Shown: piece by piece, positions 1 through 5,167 of the stretch
How positions within the stretch are numbered: position 1 is the first letter of the stretch
Layout of the letters: each line of letters starts with the position of its first letter
From: Acidobacteriota bacterium
GTDB taxonomy: Bacteria; Acidobacteriota; Holophagae; Holophagales; Holophagaceae
Length of the DNA stretch: 5,167 nucleotides
Direction of reading: 5' to 3'
NCBI GenBank assembly: GCA_021778785.1
Contig: JAJYBX010000180.1
Location: 1-5,167 of the forward strand
Translations under genes and position numbers: made by a program
The notes under the pieces: model-generated
Told to the model about the DNA's origin: nothing
The model's database searches: none
Seen by the model: only the letters and a program-made list of their open reading frames with translations

Positions 1-2112
1 CCAGCCCGGCTCGGGCACGAAGGCCCCCCGGATGGCGCGGCCCTCCTCGGTGCGGATGGGGATGTTCTGCAGGTTGGGATCACTGGAGGCCAGGCGCCCC
101 GAGGCCACCGCCGCCTGGTGCAGGCGGGTGTGCACCCGCCCGGTGACGGGGTTCACCATCTGGGGCAGCGCCTCCACGTAGGTGCCCAGGAGCTTCACCA
201 TCTGGCGATGGCGCAGCAGCTCGCTGGCGATTTCCGCCCCCTGCTTCTCGGCCAGCTCCTGGAGCACGTCCTCATCCGTGCTGGGGGCCTTGGTCTTGCC
301 GGTGAACTTCACGGGCTTGAAGCCCAGCTTGTCGAAGAGGATGCGGCCGAGCTGGGCCGGGCTGTTGAGGTTGAAGGGTTCGCCGGCCAGATCGATGACG
401 CGGGCCTGCGCCCGCTCCCGCTCCCCATGCATGCGCGCCGCCAGCCGGGCCAGCTCGTCCAGGTCCAGCCGCACACCGTGTCCTTCCAGGGCGGCCAGCA
501 CCTCCACCAGGGGCAGGTCCACCTCCGCGTAGAGGCGCGCCAGCCGGTCGTCCGTGAGCCCCTTCCGGAGCCGGTCGCAGAGCTGCAGGGCCAGGTCCGC
601 ATCCTCGGCGGCGTACTGCACCGCCCGTTCGAATTCAGCCTCGTCGAACCGCTTCTGGCCCTTCCCCTTCCCCACCACCTCCTCGAAGGCGATGGGCTTC
701 ACATCCAGCAGCCGCACGGACAGGTCGTCCAGGTTGTGCCGGACGCCGCTCTCCAGGAGGAAGCTCAACACCATGCTGTCGTCCGCCAGGCCCCGCACGG
801 GCAGGCCGTGGCGGGCCAGCACCTGGAGGTCGTACTTCAGGTTCTGCCCGCACTTCGCCACGGCCGGATCCGCCAGCAGGGGCGCCAGGATGCGGCGCGC
901 CTGGGCGAAGGGGAGGTTGCGGCCATCCAGGTGCGGCGCCAGCTCGGCGAAGAAGGCCTCCGGGTCCCCCTTCAGGTCGAGCAGGGACTCCGGCAGGCCG
1001 CTGTCCGGCAGCAGACCGGGCAGCGCGCCTTCGGTGTCCGCCGTGGGGGGCTTGAGGTGGGCCAGGGGCACGTAGAGCCCCTCGTTGGCCGTCCAGGCGA
1101 GGCTCAGGCCCACCAGGTGCCCTCGCGTGGGATCGATGCTGGTGGTCTCGGTATCCAGGCCGAAGCGGCCCGCGGCGCGGCAGGCAGCCACGGCCTCCTC
1201 CAGATCCATCGGCGTGGCCGCGGCCCGGTACTGGCGCACGGAACCCGCCTGCTCGGCGCTCTGGGTGAACTCCTTGGTGAGGGTCTGGAAGCCCAGCTCC
1301 TTGAAGGTGGTCCGGGCCCGCTGCTCGTCCACACCGGCGTAGGCGAGGTCCCTGGGATGCAGGGGCAGGGCCAGGTCCGTCACCACGGTCACGAGGCGCC
1401 GGGTCAGGTCCAGCCAGCCCGTCTCCGGGGCGGTGGCCGCCTCCAGGCCCTCGCGCTGCTTCGGCTTCAGGGCGGCCTTCGCCGCCAGCACGCCGTCCAG
1501 GCTGCCGTGCTGCTCCAGCAGCAGGGCCGCGCCCTTCTCGCCGATGCCCGGCACGCCCTTCACGTTGTCCGAGGCGTCGCCCACGAGGCTGAGGAAGTCC
1601 ACGATCTGCTCGGGCCACACGCCCATGCGGGCCTTCACGCCCTCCCGGTCGTGCCAGACCTCCCCGTCCTTGGTGTTGAGCACCTGGATCCTGCGGGCAT
1701 CGTCCACGAGCTGGAGCAGATCCTTGTCCGGGCTCACGATCACCGAAGGCAGGCCGTGTTCCGCGGATTCCCGGGCCAGGGTGCCCATCACGTCGTCGGC
1801 CTCGTAGCCGTGCAGCTCCACGATGGGGATGCCCAGGGCTTCCACCAGCTGGCGGATCATGGGGATCTGGGGCCGGAGGTCCTCGGGCATTTCGGCCCGG
1901 TTGGCCTTGTACTCGGGGTAGAGCTCGTGGCGGAAGGTGGGTTCGGGCGTGTCGAACACGCAGGCGATGTGGGTCGGCTTGTGCTTCTCGAGCAGCTGCA
2001 GCACCAGCCGCGTGAAGGTGTACGCCGCCCCGTTCTTCAGCCGCGGATTGGCGAAGTAGCTTCGAAAAATGAAGGCGAAGGTGTCGATGAGGTAGAGGCG
2101 GTCTTCGGACAT
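1..2112 (-). CDS. polA: DNA polymerase I, N-terminal 704 residues (3' end cut by window edge)
   Basis: DNA polymerase I fills gaps and removes RNA primers during replication and repair in the cytoplasm. The frame is open from ATG at 2112-2110 to base 1. Residues 1 to about 290 are the 5'-3' nuclease: D10, D54 (VFDTPEPTFR), E104/D106/D107 (YEADDVMGTLA), D129/D131 (SPDKDLLQLV), D179/D182 (GDASDN) and a helix-hairpin-helix GVPGIGEKG near 186-194. Residues about 300-515 are the 3'-5' exonuclease: D320/E322 (DTETTS), N424/D428 (GQNLKYD), Y500/D504 (YAAED). All catalytic acids match E. coli Pol I, so proofreading should be active, unlike in Taq. The polymerase domain begins near 515 and includes SGRLASSDPNLQNIP (R673, equivalent to E. 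coli R668). The window ends a few residues before motif A, so motifs A, B and C are unseen. The ATG has only a weak ribosome site (GGGG close to the start). The gene is divergent from the Cache gene at 2199. Confidence 0.97.
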   Translation of the reverse strand, partial: MSEDRLYLIDTFAFIFRSYFANPRLKNGAAYTFTRLVLQLLEKHKPTHIACVFDTPEPTFRHELYPEYKANRAEMPEDLRPQIPMIRQLVEALGIPIVELHGYEADDVMGTLARESAEHGLPSVIVSPDKDLLQLVDDARRIQVLNTKDGEVWHDREGVKARMGVWPEQIVDFLSLVGDASDNVKGVPGIGEKGAALLLEQHGSLDGVLAAKAALKPKQREGLEAATAPETGWLDLTRRLVTVVTDLALPLHPRDLAYAGVDEQRARTTFKELGFQTLTKEFTQSAEQAGSVRQYRAAATPMDLEEAVAACRAAGRFGLDTETTSIDPTRGHLVGLSLAWTANEGLYVPLAHLKPPTADTEGALPGLLPDSGLPESLLDLKGDPEAFFAELAPHLDGRNLPFAQARRILAPLLADPAVAKCGQNLKYDLQVLARHGLPVRGLADDSMVLSFLLESGVRHNLDDLSVRLLDVKPIAFEEVVGKGKGQKRFDEAEFERAVQYAAEDADLALQLCDRLRKGLTDDRLARLYAEVDLPLVEVLAALEGHGVRLDLDELARLAARMHGERERAQARVIDLAGEPFNLNSPAQLGRILFDKLGFKPVKFTGKTKAPSTDEDVLQELAEKQGAEIASELLRHRQMVKLLGTYVEALPQMVNPVTGRVHTRLHQAAVASGRLASSDPNLQNIPIRTEEGRAIRGAFVPEPGW

Positions 2113-2139
2113 GGCCCCAGTCTGGCAGGCCCGTCCGGA

Positions 2140-2168
2140 TTCATGCTCCCCCGGAGCCTGACGATAGG
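2140..2168 (+). promoter_or_regulatory. Candidate sigma-70-like promoter of the first Cache gene
   Basis: A -35-like TTCATG (2140-2145) and a -10-like GATAGG (2163-2168) are separated by 17 bases, the standard spacing. A start near 2175 would give a leader of about 24 bases. Each hexamer matches the E. coli consensus only partly. Support comes from the same arrangement at the same spacing upstream of the paralogous gene (2687-2715), including a shared CTCCCCCGG in the spacer. It lies in the 86-base gap divergent from polA. No clear polA promoter was recognised on the other strand. Confidence 0.4.
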
Positions 2169-2187
2169 CTGGTGCACAACCCGAACC

Positions 2188-2193
2188 GGGAGG
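2188..2193 (+). promoter_or_regulatory. Ribosome binding site GGGAGG that sets the start of the first Cache gene
   Basis: GGGAGG lies 5 bases before ATG 2199. It decides the start against an upstream in-frame GTG at 2172, which would add nine polar residues in front of the signal peptide and has no evident ribosome site. Confidence 0.75.
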
Positions 2194-2198
2194 AAACC

Positions 2199-2651
2199 AT
2201 GACGTCCCGCACCCTCGTCCTTCCCCTGCTCGTCTGCCTCGCCGGTTCCCTGGCCGCCCAGGACCAGAAGGCCAAGGCCCAGGCCCTCGTGAAGGAGGCC
2301 ATCGCCTTCGAGCGCTCGAACGGCCGCGAGGCCCTCCTGAGGGAGACCAACCAGGGCTCCGGCCGCTTCCACGTGAAGAGCGGGGACGACCTCTACATCT
2401 TCGTCTACGACCTGAAGGGCACCTGCCTGGCCATCGGCTTCCAGAGCCAGCTGGTGGGCGTCAACCGATGGAACATCCGGGATCCCGACGGGAAGTTCTT
2501 CCTGCAGGAGATCCTCCAGACCGGGCAGGCCAAGGGGGGCGGCTGGGTGGACTACAAGTACCCCAACCCCAAGACCGGGAAGATCGAGGCGAAGACCTCG
2601 TTCGTGGAGGCGGTGGACAGCATGGTGGTGGGCTGCGGCATCTACAAGTAG
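2199..2651 (+). CDS. Exported single-Cache-domain protein (first of a tandem pair)
   Basis: This 150-residue protein begins with a signal peptide (residues 1 to about 20, hydrophobic LVLPLLVCLAGSLAA), then one Cache-type sensor domain, residues about 23-150. Family landmarks in order: helix KAQALVKEAIAFERSNG (26-42), GSGRFHV (53-59), LYIFVYDLKG (65-74), NRW (89-91), DPDGKFF (95-101), GGGWVDYKYPNP (113-124), KTSF (132-135) and terminal VVGCGIYK. Single Cache domains usually bind small organic ligands outside the membrane as the sensor part of chemoreceptors or histidine kinases. Here there is no transmembrane anchor or output domain, so it is probably a free periplasmic binding protein. It lacks the His that its neighbour has in the LAH motif (LAIG at 77-80 here). 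It has its own candidate promoter and ribosome site. Ligand and partner are unknown. The domain call is firm; the function is not. Confidence 0.9.
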   Translation: MTSRTLVLPLLVCLAGSLAAQDQKAKAQALVKEAIAFERSNGREALLRETNQGSGRFHVKSGDDLYIFVYDLKGTCLAIGFQSQLVGVNRWNIRDPDGKFFLQEILQTGQAKGGGWVDYKYPNPKTGKIEAKTSFVEAVDSMVVGCGIYK

Positions 2652-2686
2652 CCGCGGCGGCCCCGGTTCCCGCCCCCGCGACGAAA

Positions 2687-2715
2687 TTCAGAACTCCCCC
2701 GGCCGGGGCGATAAG
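2687..2715 (+). promoter_or_regulatory. Candidate sigma-70-like promoter of the second Cache gene
   Basis: A -35-like TTCAGA (2687-2692) and a -10-like GATAAG (2710-2715; four of six consensus positions) are separated by 17 bases, with CTCCCCCGG between them. A start near 2722 would leave a leader of about 20 bases. The spacing and sequence match the element at 2140-2168. The 90-base gap between the Cache genes contains no convincing terminator, so read-through from the first gene is also possible. Confidence 0.45.
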
Positions 2716-2730
2716 GGATCCAGGCATCCA

Positions 2731-2737
2731 GAGGAGG
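2731..2737 (+). promoter_or_regulatory. Strong ribosome binding site GAGGAGG of the second Cache gene
   Basis: GAGGAGG lies 4 bases before ATG 2742. It is a near-perfect Shine-Dalgarno sequence that supports this start and suggests efficient translation. Confidence 0.75.
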
Positions 2738-2741
2738 ATCC

Positions 2742-3197
2742 ATGCGTCTCCACCTACCCATCTCCGTCCTGGCCTGTGTCCTGGCCCTGCCCCTGGCCTC
2801 CCAGGCCAGCGAGCGCCCCAAGGCCGAGGCCCTGGTGAAGGAGGGCGTCGCCTTCCTGAAGGCCCAGGGCAAGGACGCCTTCATCGCCGAGGTCCAGAAG
2901 GGGACCGGCCGCTTCCATTTCAAGCCCGGCAACCCCCTCTACCTGTTCGTCTACGACACCAAGGGCATCACCCTGGCCCACGGGGCCACCCCCGGCGCGG
3001 CCGGCGCGAACCGCTGGGGCATGAAGGACCCGGACGGCAAGCTCTTCATCCAGGAGATCATCCAGGTGGCCCAGCGCAAGGGAGGCGGCTGGGTGGACTA
3101 CAAGTTCCCCAATCCCGCCAACGGCAAGGTGGAGGACAAGACCTCCTACTGCCTGGCCGAAAACGGCGTCGTCATCGGCTGCGGAATCTACAAGTAG
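2742..3197 (+). CDS. Exported single-Cache-domain protein (second of a tandem pair)
   Basis: This 151-residue paralog aligns without gaps over the mature region with the preceding gene product (about 71 of 129 positions identical by hand count). The signal peptide spans residues 1 to about 22 (hydrophobic stretch then ASQA), probably cut before S23. The Cache domain follows: KAEALVKEGVAFLKAQG (27-43), GTGRFHF (54-60), LYLFVYDTKG (66-75), LAHG with His80, NRW (90-92), DPDGKLF (96-102), GGGWVDYKFPNP (114-125), KTSY (133-136), terminal VVIGCGIYK. There is no membrane anchor or signalling domain, so it is likely a soluble periplasmic ligand-binding module. It retains the family-typical LAH. The signal peptides and the ligand-pocket loop (residues 76-89) differ most from the first copy, which suggests different ligands. 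It converges on the dehydrogenase gene, with 7 bases between the stop codons. Ligand and partner are unknown. Confidence 0.9.
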   Translation: MRLHLPISVLACVLALPLASQASERPKAEALVKEGVAFLKAQGKDAFIAEVQKGTGRFHFKPGNPLYLFVYDTKGITLAHGATPGAAGANRWGMKDPDGKLFIQEIIQVAQRKGGGWVDYKFPNPANGKVEDKTSYCLAENGVVIGCGIYK

Positions 3198-3204
3198 CCG
3201 GGCG

Positions 3205-4059
3205 TCACCGCAACCCGTAGGCCCTCCGAAGGAGCGCCTCCCACCACCCAGCGGGCAGGAGGGCCTTCACCTTTCCCGCCCAGAAGGCGTCCCTCCCGAT
3301 CACCACGCGGCGGGGAGGACGCTTCGCGGTCAGGGCCCGGAGGATCTTCCGGGCGCAGGGCGCCACGTCCATGGCGAAGCGCTGGCTCTGGTCCTTGCGG
3401 ACCGCCAGGTAGCGGGCCAGGATCCGTTCGTAGCGCGTCCCCTTCGCGCGCTCCGGCAGGTCGCCCCACACCTTCGCCAGCGTCTCGCGGAACTCCGTGC
3501 GGATGGCCCCCGGCTCCACCAGCAGCACGGCCACCTCCCCGCCGATCTCCAGGCGCAGGGTCTCCGCCAGGGCCACCACGGCGTGCTTGGAGGCGTTGTA
3601 GGGCCCGGCGAGCGGGATGGACAGGCGGCCCAGCATGGAGGCCACCTGCAGGATCCTCGCCCCGCGCTCGCGCCTGAGGAGGGGCAGGAAGGCGTTCGTC
3701 ATGGCATGGAGGCCGATGACATTGGTCTCGAACTGGGCCCGCAGATCCTCGGGGCGCAGCAGTTCCAGCGGCCCCACCTGGCCGTAGCCCGCGTTGTTCA
3801 CGAGGGCCCTGAGGGGCAGGTCGGCACAGGCCGCCACGGCGGCGGCGAGGCTCGCCGGGTCCGTGACGTCCAGGGCCAGCACGCGGAGATCCCCGCCCGG
3901 AGGCAGATCCGCCAATGTCTCCGGGCGCCGGGCCGTGGCCACGACCCCCCATCCCGCGTCGCGGCAGAGGGGCACCAGGGCCCGGCCGATGCCCGTGGAG
4001 CAGCCGGTGATGAGCACCCAGGGGCGCACAGGCGCCCCCGGGCCTTCAGGTGAACCCAT
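3205..4059 (-). CDS. Classical short-chain dehydrogenase/reductase (SDR), NAD(P)-dependent
   Basis: This 284-residue cytoplasmic oxidoreductase has a Rossmann fold and all the classical SDR landmarks: cofactor-binding TGCSTGIG (18-25), ATARRPE (41-47; Arg44/Arg45 after the second strand suggest NADP preference), LDVTD (63-67), NNAGYG (88-93), catalytic N113, S141, Y154 and K158 (YNASK), and PGAIRTEF after the sixth strand. The C-terminal part, with RRVVIGRDAFW, resembles retinol-dehydrogenase or 17-beta-hydroxysteroid-type SDRs. The substrate cannot be read from sequence. The ATG follows the stop of the small upstream gene by 3 bases, with only a purine-rich AAGAAG (4066-4071) as ribosome site, so translational coupling is likely. 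A GTG at residue 11 is a possible alternative start, nearer the usual SDR N-terminus. It is the last gene of a likely three-gene minus-strand operon. Confidence 0.93.
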   Translation of the reverse strand: MGSPEGPGAPVRPWVLITGCSTGIGRALVPLCRDAGWGVVATARRPETLADLPPGGDLRVLALDVTDPASLAAAVAACADLPLRALVNNAGYGQVGPLELLRPEDLRAQFETNVIGLHAMTNAFLPLLRRERGARILQVASMLGRLSIPLAGPYNASKHAVVALAETLRLEIGGEVAVLLVEPGAIRTEFRETLAKVWGDLPERAKGTRYERILARYLAVRKDQSQRFAMDVAPCARKILRALTAKRPPRRVVIGRDAFWAGKVKALLPAGWWEALLRRAYGLR

Positions 4060-4062
4060 CCC

Positions 4063-4350
4063 CTACTTCTTCTTGGCGGGTGCCTTGGCGGCGCCCTTGC
4101 CTTCGATCTTGGTGGCCACCTGCTTGTAGGTGACGGTCACCTTGTCGCCGACCTTGAGGGCGTCCTTGCCCTGGGTGCCGCCGTCCGTGTAGAAGCGCCA
4201 GGCCTCCTTGCCGAGGTCGAGGGTGAAGCTGTCAGCGGCGACCTCCTTGACGGTGCCGGTCTTCTGGTAGCTGGCCGCCGCGGCGGCCCAGCCGAGGACC
4301 CCGCCGAGCATGGTGCCGGCGAGGACGAAAGCCAGGGTCTGCTTGCGCAT
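4063..4350 (-). CDS. Small exported protein of unknown function with a Lys/Ala-rich tail
   Basis: This 95-residue protein was not matched to a named family. The N-terminus is a clear signal peptide or membrane anchor: MRKQ, a hydrophobic segment with GTMLGGVLGW, and an alanine run ending near residue 26. The core, about residues 28-83, alternates strands and turns (TGTVKEV, SFTLDLG, WRFYTDGG, LKVGDKVTVTYKQV, ATKIEG). This looks like a small OB-like or SH3-like beta barrel of the kind seen in short periplasmic proteins with a 'VGDKVTV' strand; that reading is an inference. The tail, GKGAAKAPAKKK, is basic and low-complexity. A good ribosome site precedes the ATG. It sits 31 bases after the ResB-like gene and 3 bases before the SDR start, so it is probably co-transcribed with both. 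No metal-binding or catalytic motif is visible, and there is no cysteine. Confidence 0.8.
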   Translation of the reverse strand: MRKQTLAFVLAGTMLGGVLGWAAAAASYQKTGTVKEVAADSFTLDLGKEAWRFYTDGGTQGKDALKVGDKVTVTYKQVATKIEGKGAAKAPAKKK

Positions 4351-4356
4351 GGGGAA

Positions 4357-4362
4357 CTCCTT
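4357..4362 (-). promoter_or_regulatory. Ribosome binding site AAGGAG of the small exported protein
   Basis: On the minus strand AAGGAG lies 6 bases before the ATG at 4350-4348. It supports this start and the reality of the small gene. It lies in the 31-base gap after the ResB-like gene, where no terminator or separate promoter is seen. Confidence 0.7.
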
Positions 4363-4381
4363 GTGGGAAAGGGGCCCCAGC

Positions 4382-5167
4382 TTAGCACCCCTGCCGGGCG
4401 CGACGGACCTCCAGCAGCGCCCAGACCGTCCCGGCCACCAGGCAGGTCAGCCCGGCCCAGGCGAGGCTCAGGCCGGGATCGGTGACCAGCAGGAGGCGGG
4501 CGGAGGCCGGCGCACCCGGGATCCACCCATCCAGGTAGAAGCGGTGGTCCCGGAAGGCGAAGGCCTTCCCGGCCGTGACGGGGCCCCGGGCCAGCTCGGC
4601 CCCGGAGGGATCCACGGCCGCCAGGGTGCCGCGCAGGTCCCCCAGGTCCGGTGCCTTGGGGCGGTATTCGAGGCGGATCCGGCCCCCCAGGAAGGCCGCG
4701 CCCACGGGCTGCCCGTCCGCGCCCCGCGCCTGCAGCCAGCGGCTCTCGGCGGCCCCGGTGGCGGGATCCCAGACCCGCAGCCGGAGGACGGGCCGCTCGG
4801 ACTGGGCCGTCACGTCCACATCCGGATCGGGCACGAAGTCCGGCTCGAACCGGGCCCGGTCATATCGGCCCAGGAGGGTGACGGAGAGCCCCTTCTCGAC
4901 GAGGAAGGGCTTGTTCGGCGCCAGGTCCGCGGTGCGCGTCACGCGGCCGTCCTCCACCAGCCGGACCTTGCCGTCCTCCCGGGTGAGGAGCACGAAGCGG
5001 TCCTGCAGTTCCGCGCCTTCCGGGACGTAGCGGAGCGACAGTCCCGGCGGCAGGGTGCGGGCCAGGTAGTCGGTGTAGTCCTTGTCCTGGACGGGCCGGG
5101 CGCTCAGCAGGAGGTCGGCCTCGGCCCCGCTGGCCTGGCGCAACCGGACCTGGAGCCAGGGATTCCG
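4382..5167 (-). CDS. ResB-like cytochrome c biogenesis protein, C-terminal 261 residues (5' end cut by window edge)
   Basis: The frame is open from the right edge (bases 5167-5165) to a TAA at 4384-4382, so the gene starts outside the window. A TTG at 5143 is internal and not a credible start. Most of the visible part is a beta-rich, probably extracytoplasmic region (NPWLQV near the edge, then FLVEKGLSVTLLG, RPVLRLRVWDP, FLGGRIRLEY, FRDHRFYLDGW). It ends with VTDPGLSLAWAGL (from residue about 228) leading into one membrane helix (about 233-253) and a short basic cytoplasmic tail. This ending, a large periplasmic domain followed by a 'DPG' motif and a last helix, is typical of ResB (Ccs1). With CcsA, ResB delivers heme to apocytochromes c in system II cytochrome maturation. 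The identification rests mainly on this ending, and the N-terminal helices are not visible. It is probably the first visible gene of an operon with the small exported protein and the SDR. Confidence 0.62.
   Translation of the reverse strand, partial: RNPWLQVRLRQASGAEADLLLSARPVQDKDYTDYLARTLPPGLSLRYVPEGAELQDRFVLLTREDGKVRLVEDGRVTRTADLAPNKPFLVEKGLSVTLLGRYDRARFEPDFVPDPDVDVTAQSERPVLRLRVWDPATGAAESRWLQARGADGQPVGAAFLGGRIRLEYRPKAPDLGDLRGTLAAVDPSGAELARGPVTAGKAFAFRDHRFYLDGWIPGAPASARLLLVTDPGLSLAWAGLTCLVAGTVWALLEVRRARQGC

Larger units (their letters stand above)
2139..3200 (+). repeat. Diverged tandem gene duplication (two Cache genes with upstream regions)
   Basis: Two units, about 2139-2654 and 2686-3200, repeat the order promoter-like block, ribosome site, signal peptide, Cache domain. 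DNA identity is patchy. A 22-base stretch encoding GGWVDYK is identical (2538-2559 and 3084-3105), and the last 24 bases around the stop codons (2631-2654 and 3177-3200) differ at one position. The upstream blocks share ATTCA and CGATA exactly 23 bases apart. This is an old duplication that kept its control region, not a recent copy or mobile element. Confidence 0.7.

Noticed and set aside
635..1618. A 327-residue minus-strand open frame inside polA, in a different frame.
   Set aside because: It is a low-complexity Gly/Arg/Ala/Pro product with no start signal, overlapping the well-supported polA frame.
2172..2198. A GTG start at 2172 for the first Cache gene.
   Set aside because: It would put nine mostly polar residues before the signal peptide, and would lie at or before the predicted transcript start. 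ATG 2199 has GGGAGG at good spacing.
118..2202. A 694-residue plus-strand open frame covering almost all of polA in antisense.
   Set aside because: The opposite strand encodes an unmistakable PolA with every nuclease motif. The antisense translation is rich in His, Gln, Gly and Leu without family features, as expected from the complement of G/C-biased codons.
2696..2707. The CCCCGGCCGGGG palindrome between the Cache genes as a terminator.
   Set aside because: It has no loop and no following T-run, and sits between the promoter-like hexamers. It may be an operator-like half of the spacer but is not a terminator.
2742..2810. A possible lipoprotein signal in the second Cache protein (VLAC, Cys12) and LLVC (Cys13) in the first.
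   Set aside because: Cys12 comes too early, with the hydrophobic segment continuing past it, and LLVC has Val where Gly, Ala or Ser is needed. Ordinary signal peptidase sites (SLAA, ASQA) fit better.
2468..3220. A 250-residue plus-strand open frame running through both Cache genes.
   Set aside because: It is in another frame across two genes with signal peptides, ribosome sites and a recognisable domain. Its Pro/Arg/Gly-rich product is typical of high-GC shadow frames.
4371..4378. GGGGCCCC after the ResB-like gene as a terminator.
   Set aside because: It is an 8-base palindrome with no loop, followed on the minus strand by only three T's and then the next gene's ribosome site. Read-through is more likely.

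Overview
The window is high-GC bacterial chromosomal DNA (about two thirds G+C or more, by eye). It holds ordinary core and accessory genes and no sign of a phage, transposon, CRISPR array or RNA gene. The codon third positions are strongly G/C-biased, which produces long antisense reading frames that are not genes. The organism cannot be fixed from the sequence. The combination of a full-type PolA, stand-alone exported Cache proteins and a ResB-like protein would fit a Holophagae-type acidobacterium (Geothrix or Holophaga-like) or another Gram-negative respirer. This is an impression, not a result.

Layout. Bases 1-2112, minus strand: the first 704 residues of DNA polymerase I (polA), with complete 5'-nuclease and 3'-5' proofreading domains. 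The window edge cuts it just before polymerase motif A. Bases 2113-2198: a short divergent intergenic region with a candidate promoter for the next gene. Bases 2199-2651 and 2742-3197, plus strand: two tandem paralogous genes for small exported single-Cache-domain proteins, about 55% identical in the mature part by hand count. Each is preceded by its own matched -35/-10-like pair. Bases 3205-5167, minus strand, converging on the Cache pair with only 7 bases between stop codons: a likely operon, in transcription order a ResB-like membrane protein (C-terminal part only), a 95-residue exported beta-rich protein with a lysine/alanine tail, and a classical short-chain dehydrogenase.

How they work together. 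PolA is a housekeeping enzyme with no evident link to its neighbours. The two Cache proteins look like free periplasmic small-molecule binding modules made by gene duplication. No sensor kinase, chemoreceptor or transporter lies in the window to receive their signal. The ResB-like / small protein / SDR cluster is tightly packed (31 and 3 base gaps) and probably co-transcribed, but its shared purpose is not evident. The most unusual element is the Cache pair with its conserved upstream blocks. No wholly new system could be demonstrated.
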